Position numbers and translations under genes: made by a program. Source: Oscillospiraceae bacterium UBA1230 (GTDB lineage Bacteria; Bacillota; Clostridia; Oscillospirales; Oscillospiraceae). From it: a DNA stretch of 20,696 nucleotides. This document shows, one piece after another, positions 6,312 through 12,038 of this stretch (the stretch's first letter is position 1; the number at the start of each line of letters is the position of its first letter). The notes under the pieces were generated by a model that was not told where the DNA came from, searched no databases, and was given only the letters and a program-made list of their open reading frames with translations. The DNA lies in the NCBI GenBank assembly GCA_002309395.1, contig DBWU01000072.1, positions 1-20,696 on the forward strand, read 5' to 3'.

Positions 6312-7616
6312 ATGAGCGCATTTGACAAGATCATCGGCTACGACACCATTCGCAAGGAACTGGAGCGTATCGCGGACGCCCTACGGTGCGGCGACGCCTA
6401 TACCCGGCTGGGCGTTACGCCGCCCCGTGGGTTGATGCTCCACGGAGAGCCCGGCGTGGGCAAGAGCTTAATGGCACGCTGTGTCATTGAGGAGAGCGGA
6501 CGGCGCGCCTTCACCTGCCGGAAGGATCGGCCGGACGGCGAGTTTATCAACGCCATCCGCGACACCTTCACCGCCGCGGCGGAGCACGCGCCCTCCATCG
6601 TCTTTTTGGACGATCTGGACAAGTTCGCCAACAGCGACGGAAAGTGCCGGGACGAGGAGGAGTACGTGACGGTGCAGTCCTGTATCGACGAGATGCGAGG
6701 CAAGGACGTGTTCGTGCTTGCCACCGCCAACGGCATCAACCATCTGCCGGATTCGTTGGTGCGTACCGGACGCTTTGATAGAACCATCCGCGTGGAAACG
6801 CCGCTGGGGGAGGACGCCCGGCGTATCGTCGCCCATTATCTGTCGGGCAAGTCCGTTTTGGCGTTTCAAGATGAAGACCCGGCGCAGATCGCAAGCACCG
6901 TGGCGGATTTGATGGTGGGGCACTCCTGCGCCGATCTGGAGACCGTCGTCAACGAGGCGGGCCTGCTGGCAGGACAGCTCCGGCAGGAGCATATCCGGCG
7001 CGACCACCTGATCCGCGCCTGCCTGCTGGTGTCGGACGGCATCAGCCCCGACAGCATCGTCCTGCACCGTGAGGACGACCCTGCCGATCCCCGGAGCATC
7101 ATGACGCGCACCGCCTGCCACGAAGCCGGTCACGCGGTGGTGGCGGAGGTGCTCTCCCCCGGCAGTGTGTCCATGGTATGTATCCACAACAACGTGAACG
7201 GCTCCCGGGGCTTTACCTCTTACCGCCCTGTGCCGGGTCGGGACGGTTTACAGGAAGACGTGGACGGAGTCATGCGCTCTTTGGCGGGCAAAGCGGCGCT
7301 GGAACAGCGTTTCGGACGGATGGAGTTGGGCACGGGGCACGATCTGGCGCAGGCGCGCAGGAAGCTGTTTGATCTCATAATGCAGGGCGTTTACGGTTTT
7401 GCGCTGTTGGAGCTTCCCCGACAGGTGGATTCCGAGTCGCTGCTTGCCCGCCGGGAAGCGGTTGCCGTGGCGGAGCTAGAACGTCTTTATCTCCGCGCCC
7501 GGCAGATCATCGCGGAAAACCGCGCCTTTCTGGACGCGCTCATCGCCGCGCTTTTGGAAAGAGGCTGGCTCACCGGCGACGAGGTACGGGAGATCAAAAC
7601 GAGGTGCGGGGCATAA
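6312..7616 (+). CDS. Soluble FtsH-like AAA+ metalloprotease
   Basis: Predicted ATP-dependent zinc protease of 434 residues, built like the cytosolic part of FtsH. The AAA+ module (residues about 1-240) has Walker A GEPGVGKS, Walker B IVFLDDLDKF and the second region of homology LVRTGRFDRTIRVETP. The M41 peptidase module follows with the zinc motif HEAGH (within TRTACHEAGHAVVAEVL) and the third-ligand aspartate in GTGHDLAQA. FtsH normally exceeds 600 residues and begins with two membrane helices; here there are none, so it should be cytosolic unless tethered by a partner. ATG 6312 is preceded by GAGAGG; longer upstream readings cross the promoter. Divergent from the membrane-protein gene with a matching operator. 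Confidence 0.92.
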   Translation: MSAFDKIIGYDTIRKELERIADALRCGDAYTRLGVTPPRGLMLHGEPGVGKSLMARCVIEESGRRAFTCRKDRPDGEFINAIRDTFTAAAEHAPSIVFLDDLDKFANSDGKCRDEEEYVTVQSCIDEMRGKDVFVLATANGINHLPDSLVRTGRFDRTIRVETPLGEDARRIVAHYLSGKSVLAFQDEDPAQIASTVADLMVGHSCADLETVVNEAGLLAGQLRQEHIRRDHLIRACLLVSDGISPDSIVLHREDDPADPRSIMTRTACHEAGHAVVAEVLSPGSVSMVCIHNNVNGSRGFTSYRPVPGRDGLQEDVDGVMRSLAGKAALEQRFGRMELGTGHDLAQARRKLFDLIMQGVYGFALLELPRQVDSESLLARREAVAVAELERLYLRARQIIAENRAFLDALIAALLERGWLTGDEVREIKTRCGA

Positions 7617-7627
7617 GCCCCGCACCT
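7602..7627 (+). terminator. Hairpin spanning the stop codon of the FtsH-like gene
   Basis: AGGTGCGGGGC/GCCCCGCACCT, an 11-bp perfect stem whose 4-base loop ATAA includes the TAA stop (7614-7616). There is no T tract, so it may be a weak terminator or a transcript-end stabiliser. Confidence 0.5.
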
Positions 7628-7636
7628 TGGCGGCGT

Positions 7637-7666
7637 TTGACGGAAAAGGAGTGGCAATGATATACT
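7637..7666 (+). promoter_or_regulatory. Predicted promoter of the GIY-YIG gene
   Basis: TTGACG (7637-7642) and TATACT (7661-7666) are separated by 18 bases. This is close to the sigma-A consensus, and the palindrome found at the neighbouring promoters is absent, so this gene may be expressed independently of the shared operator. Confidence 0.65.
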
Positions 7667-7732
7667 GATAGAACATTTCCTCCGATAAAGAACGGAAGGA
7701 ATTAATTTATAACAAAAGGAGAAGTATTCATT

Positions 7733-8554
7733 ATGAAAGAGATCCTCTTATCAAGCATTTTTCAAACGATCGACCCTGCTGCGTATAAAGTTCATTTTGC
7801 AAGAAAGGACAGTGGCGGTGAGCCGTTAGACGTCTACATCTCCGATTTCGAGAAATGGAAGGAATGGAACAGGTACTCTAAAACCAGAAACGATTTCAAC
7901 AGAGACTACATTTTCTCGCTCATCTCATTTTACCCCGAACAGGATACGTGGCTGTTTGGCGGTATCTGGAAAGTGGTCGCAAGAGATATGAGCAAGGTTC
8001 CTTATCCGTATGAAGTTGAGCTGGTGGACGATTACAGTGAGTTCATCGGACGGTTGAAAATTAAGTATCCGTACAAAGACCGGGGTACCAGAGTGAATTT
8101 GGAAAACCATTTCCGCTCGTTCGTTGTGAAGGAACTGTTGGAAGAACCGTTTTCCACCGTTGCCTTTCCCGGATACAGGAACGTTGACGTTCCGTTCACT
8201 GTGCTGGAATCCATCATGAAGAAAGACGCGCCGGCGTGGAAGGACGCGCTCTCCATCAAGGGTATATATCTGATAACCGACACGAAAACAGGGAAAAAAT
8301 ACGTGGGCAAGGCAGACGGAGAACACGGGATCTGGCAGCGTTGGGCGGACTATATCTGGAACGGTCACGGCGGCGACGTTGACCTGAAAAAGCTGGTAGA
8401 GGACAACGGCTTTGACTACGTGCGGCAGTACTATAAGTTTTCGCTGCTGGAAGCGATAACGGGATGGGATGAGTACGACATAGATGACAGGGAGTCTTAC
8501 TGGAAACGCGTTTTGCTATCCCGCATGGAAGACGTGGGACACAACAAAAACTGA
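7733..8554 (+). CDS. GIY-YIG nuclease-domain protein
   Basis: Predicted 273-residue protein. Residues 1 to about 170 form an unrecognised N-terminal domain rich in aromatic and charged residues. The GIY-YIG domain follows at about 180-265: GIYLITDTKTGKKYVGKA carries the two signature strands, with the conserved arginine in IWQRWADY and the metal-binding glutamate in DDRESYWKRVLLSR, so the catalytic set looks complete. Such nucleases cut DNA using one metal ion. ATG 7733 has AAAGGAG ten bases upstream. No signal peptide or membrane segment. G+C content is visibly lower than in the FtsH-like gene before it, which hints at separate acquisition. Target and role are unknown. Confidence 0.88.
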   Translation: MKEILLSSIFQTIDPAAYKVHFARKDSGGEPLDVYISDFEKWKEWNRYSKTRNDFNRDYIFSLISFYPEQDTWLFGGIWKVVARDMSKVPYPYEVELVDDYSEFIGRLKIKYPYKDRGTRVNLENHFRSFVVKELLEEPFSTVAFPGYRNVDVPFTVLESIMKKDAPAWKDALSIKGIYLITDTKTGKKYVGKADGEHGIWQRWADYIWNGHGGDVDLKKLVEDNGFDYVRQYYKFSLLEAITGWDEYDIDDRESYWKRVLLSRMEDVGHNKN

Positions 8555-8595
8555 ATGAACCTGCTGAAAAAGGAAAATCGGAATGAAACACTCGT

Positions 8596-8644
8596 CAACA
8601 CCCCATGGGATGTTTTTGTCCCATGGAGTGTTGTATTATATAGA
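8596..8644 (+). promoter_or_regulatory. Promoter and operator-like palindrome, copy A (PD-(D/E)XK gene)
   Basis: Core GGGATG-TTTT-TGTCCC at 8607-8622; outer arms CAACAC-C-CCATGGGA and TCCCATGG-A-GTGTTG extend the symmetry to 8596-8633. The -35 box TTGTCC (8616-8621) and TATAGA (8639-8644) are 17 bases apart. About 55 bases from 8596 are nearly identical to 9855 onward, with three differences. Confidence 0.72.
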
Positions 8645-8718
8645 CAGATCTTATCTCCCCACCCACAGCAGCTTTACACATCAGCTATCAGAATCAATTA
8701 GACAAGGAGGTCTACATT

Positions 8719-8751
8719 ATGATTAACGAAAAGGAGGTTTTATGCAGATGA
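8719..8751 (+). CDS. Possible 10-residue leader peptide
   Basis: ATG at 8719 with a strong site AAGGAGG (8704-8710) opens MINEKEVLCR and stops with TGA at 8749-8751. This stop overlaps the ATG codon for Met3 of the downstream gene (ATGA at 8748-8751), and the second Shine-Dalgarno AAGGAGG lies inside the peptide. Translational coupling is plausible. It could be chance, since the frame is very short. Confidence 0.4.
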   Translation: MINEKEVLCR

Positions 8752-9842
8752 AGCAACCATTGCGTGAGCAGTTTAACAACATTCTGGAACGATATGATCC
8801 ATCGTTTGCCTATATGCAAACGCCCTTGAATAACAACGTTTTCAATGTGCTGGGCATTCAGAGCAACGAAGTCCTTATCTGCCGCTTTTTGGGTTACCTG
8901 CTAACGCCGAATGCCGGTCACGGACTTGGTATCGTCCCCCTTCAAAATTTTCTGAAAGCGATCCATTTTCCCTATGCGCCGGATCCTGCAAGTCTTTGCT
9001 CTGCCATAGTTGAGTTGGAGGATCATACAGACGCCCAGCGGCGTGTGGATATTGCGATCTATATAGCAGATTACATCATCCCCATAGAGGTCAAGATATA
9101 TGCGCCGGATCAACGCAGCCAGCTTTACGATTATTATCATTACTATCAAGACGGCAAAAAAACAAAGATAAGCGGCATGTATTACCTGACGCCAAACGGA
9201 CGAAAGCCCTCGCAGGAAAGTATTACATCAAAGGATGGACATGAGCTTTCTAACGAGCAATACCACTGTATCTCATTTCATACGACGATACAATGCTGGT
9301 TGGATACCTTGCCTGTATCCTCGGATCAAAACCGTTTGATTGCACAGTTTAAGGAGGTAATTTGTGCTATGAATAACGAATATAGGGTCACAAAAGAGCT
9401 GCTGGAAGTTCTCGGATTATCCGAAGATCAAATCAGCCCTTGTCCTGAACTCATCGCAAGTATACTCAAGCATTCCGATATCATATGGGAAAGACTGCGC
9501 TTACAGTACCTGAAACACTGTATTGATATCGGTTCTCTTAAGAATCAATACTATGTAACCGACTTTGACGGATCGGACGACAAGGATTCGCATTGCCTGC
9601 TTGTCATCAAGCAAATATCCGACGGGAAAACGGTTGCGTGGATCTGCGTCGATAAAAACCTCTATATAGTGATCGACCATGAGCCGAAGAGCCCGCAGTG
9701 GAAATACCCGCAGGAAGGATATGCCTGGCGCTATCTCTCTCCTGCCGGAACGGATGGTACATATGATCTCAGAACGCCCAATCCGGCAATTCACAGTGAC
9801 GACGTCATCCATCTCGAGCAGATCCTGAAAAACGAATTGTGA
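8742..9842 (+). CDS. PD-(D/E)XK nuclease-family protein
   Basis: Predicted 366-residue cytosolic protein. The nuclease core lies at about residues 85-140: glutamate-containing strand IVELEDHTD, then RRVDIAIYIADYIIPIEVKI, giving the D-(X)n-E-X-K signature (D of VDIAI, EVK), then DQRSQLYDYYHYY as the helix that closes the active site. This arrangement matches the PD-(D/E)XK superfamily group found with other defence-island genes. The rest, to 366, is less conserved and may bind the substrate. ATG 8742 has AAGGAGG five bases upstream; Met3 is an alternative start. It has its own operator-bearing promoter and is followed after 94 bases by the WYL regulator. Whether it cleaves DNA is not shown. 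Confidence 0.82.
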   Translation: MQMKQPLREQFNNILERYDPSFAYMQTPLNNNVFNVLGIQSNEVLICRFLGYLLTPNAGHGLGIVPLQNFLKAIHFPYAPDPASLCSAIVELEDHTDAQRRVDIAIYIADYIIPIEVKIYAPDQRSQLYDYYHYYQDGKKTKISGMYYLTPNGRKPSQESITSKDGHELSNEQYHCISFHTTIQCWLDTLPVSSDQNRLIAQFKEVICAMNNEYRVTKELLEVLGLSEDQISPCPELIASILKHSDIIWERLRLQYLKHCIDIGSLKNQYYVTDFDGSDDKDSHCLLVIKQISDGKTVAWICVDKNLYIVIDHEPKSPQWKYPQEGYAWRYLSPAGTDGTYDLRTPNPAIHSDDVIHLEQILKNEL

Positions 9843-9854
9843 TCCTGCCGCCCC

Positions 9855-9903
9855 CAACACTCCATGGGACATTTTTGTCCCATGGAGTGTTGTATTATAT
9901 AGA
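9855..9903 (+). promoter_or_regulatory. Promoter and operator-like palindrome, copy B (WYL regulator)
   Basis: The best copy: a perfect 17-bp inverted repeat, CAACACTCCATGGGACA (9855-9871) and TGTCCCATGGAGTGTTG (9876-9892), with a TTTT loop. The -35 box TTGTCC (9875-9880) is inside it and TATAGA (9898-9903) follows after 17 bases. It begins 13 bases after the preceding stop codon, so it could also terminate that transcript. Confidence 0.75.
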
Positions 9904-9918
9904 CAGATCCGATATAAT
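9890..9918 (+). promoter_or_regulatory. Second possible promoter of the WYL gene
   Basis: TTGTAT (9890-9895) and a perfect TATAAT (9913-9918), 17 bases apart. Transcription from it would begin about 12 bases before ATG 9937, leaving just room for the ribosome binding site. Confidence 0.45.
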
Positions 9919-9936
9919 ATGCGTGAGGTGACGGCT

Positions 9937-10989
9937 ATGGCGATCTATCCCAAAAAACTGCTCATTATGAACATTCTTGACATCCTGCGGCGGTATTCCG
10001 ACGAGGATCATCGGCTCAGCCAGAAGGACATCGCGGAGATTCTGCGGAATGAGTACAACATGACGGCGGAGCGCAAGGCAATTCGACGCAACATCATGAA
10101 TCTAATGGGGTGCGGCTACGAGATCGAGTACAGCGAGTCCGTCCGCATGGTGCCCAACCCGAAGACCGGCGAGATGGAGGAGAGCTACCTCTGGTCGGAC
10201 TTCTATCTGGTGCGTGAGTTCACCGACAGCGAACTGCGGCTGCTGATCGACTCGCTTCTCTTTTCCAAGCACATTCCGTACAGCCAGTGCAAGGCGCTGG
10301 TGGAGAAGCTGGAGAAGCTGTCCAACCGCTATTTCCGCTCCCGGGTCAAGCATATCCGCACCATGCCCGCCACGGACAAGGACAACCTCCAGCTTTTCTA
10401 CACCATCGAGATCATGGACGAGGCGATCTCCCACGGGCGCAAGGTGTCGTTCCGCTACAACAGCTACGGCACGGATAAAAAGCGCCGTCCACGCACGAGG
10501 GAGGACGGCAGTATCCGGGAATACGTGGTCAGCCCCTACCAGATGGCGGCCGCCAACGGACGGTATTATCTCATCTGCTGTAAGGACCCCTATGACGGCG
10601 TGTCCCACTACCGGCTCGACCGCATTTCGGATATCCGCCTTTTGGACGAGCCTGCCCGGGACGCCAAGACCGTGCAGGGTCTGGAGCACGGCGTGGACTT
10701 GCCCCGGCACATGGCGGAGCATCTCTACATGTTCGCCGGCAAGAGCGAAACGGTCACGTTCCGGCTGAAGAAGTATATCATCGACGACGTGATCGACTGG
10801 TTCGGCAAGGACGTGACGTTCTCCGACGAGAGCGAGGACGAGGTCACCGCCCGGGTACGGGTGAACCTGCAAGCCATGCGCCGCTGGGCGGTGCAGTACG
10901 GCCCCCACGCGACCGTCCTTACCCCGGAGAGTCTGGTGGAGGATATTAAGTACGATCTGGCGCAGGCGACGAAGAATTATGTCGGTTAG
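9937..10989 (+). CDS. HTH and WYL-domain transcriptional regulator
   Basis: Predicted 350-residue DNA-binding regulator. Residues about 5-65 form a winged helix (RLSQKDIAEILRNEYNMTAERK, then NIMNLMGCGYEIEY). The WYL domain is at about 150-235 with SFRYNSYGTD, VVSPYQMAAANGRYYLICCK and HYRLDRISDIRLL. A WCX-type domain ends the protein (ETVTFRLKKYIIDDVIDWFG through RWAVQYGP). WYL regulators bind nucleic acid or nucleotide ligands and several, such as BrxR and CapW, repress phage-defence genes. ATG 9937 has GAGGTGA six bases upstream; the ATG at 9919 sits inside a TATAAT box and is unlikely. The perfect palindrome at its own promoter suggests autoregulation, and the same site at three neighbouring promoters suggests control of the island. 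Confidence 0.92.
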   Translation: MAIYPKKLLIMNILDILRRYSDEDHRLSQKDIAEILRNEYNMTAERKAIRRNIMNLMGCGYEIEYSESVRMVPNPKTGEMEESYLWSDFYLVREFTDSELRLLIDSLLFSKHIPYSQCKALVEKLEKLSNRYFRSRVKHIRTMPATDKDNLQLFYTIEIMDEAISHGRKVSFRYNSYGTDKKRRPRTREDGSIREYVVSPYQMAAANGRYYLICCKDPYDGVSHYRLDRISDIRLLDEPARDAKTVQGLEHGVDLPRHMAEHLYMFAGKSETVTFRLKKYIIDDVIDWFGKDVTFSDESEDEVTARVRVNLQAMRRWAVQYGPHATVLTPESLVEDIKYDLAQATKNYVG

Positions 10990-11036
10990 CGCCGTTGTCC
11001 CCATATCCCGGCGATCTTCAGGTCCCCTTTCATAAT

Positions 11037-11072
11037 AACCCCCTCCTTTGCGGTATCGCAAGGGAGGGGGTT
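11037..11072. terminator. Strong hairpin between convergent genes
   Basis: A 16-bp stem with one G-T wobble, AACCCCCTCCTTTGCG/CGCAAGGGAGGGGGTT, with loop GTAT, lies between the WYL gene (plus) and the AbrB-like gene (minus). On the minus strand it is followed by ATTATGAAAGG. No long T tract on either side, but its position suits a bidirectional terminator. Confidence 0.6.
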
Positions 11073-11100
11073 GGTAATATGCACTTTTGCCGCCTACGTA

Positions 11101-11277
11101 TCACGCCACACCCATCCGCTTTGCGATGTGATCCAGTTCCATTACAAACCTTTCCCTCTGTGTCAACGTTATCAGCGAGGGGTCGCCCTCGCGGATACGC
11201 ATGGTGCGGCGGATCTCTTTGGGGATCACGACCCTGCCCAGATCGTCGATCCGGCGTACGATTCCGGTTGCTTTCAT
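11101..11277 (-). CDS. Short AbrB/SpoVT-type regulator with unusual C-terminus
   Basis: Predicted 58-residue protein. Residues 1-33 (MKATGIVRRIDDLGRVVIPK, then EIRRTMRIREGDP) are a textbook AbrB swapped-hairpin DNA-binding domain. After GDP the usual family continuation (LEIF-x-D-x-EG-x-V) is absent; the tail SLITLTQRERFV to RMGVA ends the protein. A one-base shift after GDP would read LADNVDTEGKVC, closer to the family, so a frameshift is possible. Against that, the same tail occurs in the fragment at 746-862. ATG 11277 has AAGGAG nine bases upstream. AbrB proteins bind DNA as dimers or tetramers and control transition-state and sporulation genes; dimerisation may be altered here. Confidence 0.8.
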   Translation of the reverse strand: MKATGIVRRIDDLGRVVIPKEIRRTMRIREGDPSLITLTQRERFVMELDHIAKRMGVA

Positions 11278-11282
11278 ATGCA

Positions 11283-11339
11283 AAAACTCCTTGTTTTACA
11301 GATTTGGTACGGTTAGCATCTGTCAAAACAAGGAGTTTT
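11283..11339 (-). promoter_or_regulatory. Long inverted repeat enclosing the abrB-like promoter and RBS
   Basis: The arm at 11283-11303 (AAAACTCCTTGTTTTACAGA plus T) is complementary to 11318-11339 except for one extra base. On the minus strand it includes a perfect TTGACA -35 box in the upstream arm and the AAGGAG ribosome binding site in the downstream arm. It can act as an autoregulatory operator or as a leader hairpin that hides the ribosome binding site. Confidence 0.6.
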
Positions 11340-11412
11340 ATACTGCCTGACGGAAAACACCGCCGCTTTGCAAAAGAAAATCATTTCAAAGCCGGCAGGC
11401 CCGGCGCGGAGA

Positions 11413-11884
11413 TCACTCCAGCCACTTGCGGAAAAACTCTGCGCGCTCTTTAGCGGTTTCACATATTCCGGGAGATTCGCCGTTATGGATCCTGGTAAGA
11501 ATCCCGTCCAGCGACTCGGGTTTATGAAAAAAGAATCCCTGCGCGAGTTCGCAGCCGATCTCCTTAACGAAGGCAAACTGTTCCTCCGTCTCAACGCCTT
11601 CGATGAGCGTGTGGATCCCGAACTTTTTCGAAAGGAATACGAGCTCTTTGAGGATGATCCGGTTGATACCGTTATTCGTGTCCAGATTTTTCAGCAGTTC
11701 CATGTCGTACTTGACGAGGTCGAAATCGAACTGGCTGAACACGTTCAGGGCGGAAATGGTCGTCCGCGCCTCTTGCCACGACCGATTCCGGGAACGCCTC
11801 CGTAAGCGTTTTCGCCGTGAGGCAGAGCAGATTGTCGCCCTCTTTGACGCCGTAGCGATTGTATTTATACCAATAAGTCAAATG
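11413..11884 (-). pseudogene. GGDEF/EAL cyclic-di-GMP protein remnant with internal deletion
   Basis: Two pieces in different frames. Upstream (about 11884-11765) reads YKYNRYGVKEGDNLLCLTAK then VVARGADDHF, matching the middle of a GGDEF domain with a degenerate active-site motif. Downstream (about 11764-11413) reads SALNVFSQFDFDLVKYDMEL through HTLIEGVETEEQ and GCELAQGFFFHKP, the second half of an EAL phosphodiesterase domain, ending in TGA. The end of GGDEF and the first half of EAL, including the EAL signature, are missing, and the join is out of frame. It should therefore neither make nor degrade cyclic di-GMP. The 5' end is not identifiable. Confidence 0.7.
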
Positions 11885-11935
11885 GCTTTTCCGTATGGGG
11901 CGCCTCTGCCGGTCCGGGTTGATCGATGAACGAAG

Positions 11936-11964
11936 GGGCGGCAGGGGAGAGATCCCTGCCGCCC
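11936..11964. terminator. Hairpin between the EAL remnant and the opp terminator
   Basis: GGGCGGCAGGG/CCCTGCCGCCC, an 11-bp perfect stem with a 7-base loop. No T tract follows on either strand. It may be an old terminator or leader structure for the remnant at 11413-11884. Confidence 0.4.
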
Positions 11965-11991
11965 TTGGATATCAATCGCTCTTGTCCATAG

Positions 11992-12023
11992 AAAAAAGCC
12001 CGCGCAAATGCGCGGGCTTTTTT
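11992..12023 (-). terminator. Rho-independent terminator of the opp operon
   Basis: AAAAAAGCCCGCGC, a 4-base loop, then GCGCGGGCTTTTTT. The 8-bp G+C stem is flanked by six A and six T, so it can terminate in both directions. It lies 16 bases past the oppA stop. Confidence 0.92.
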
Positions 12024-12038
12024 ATCGTGTGTCCCGGA

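Noticed and set aside
9855..9892. The palindromes as plain rho-independent terminators of the preceding genes
   Set aside because: No T tract follows, the same core appears in front of divergent genes with nothing to terminate, and the -35/-10 spacing is conserved. Dual use remains possible at 8596 and 9855.
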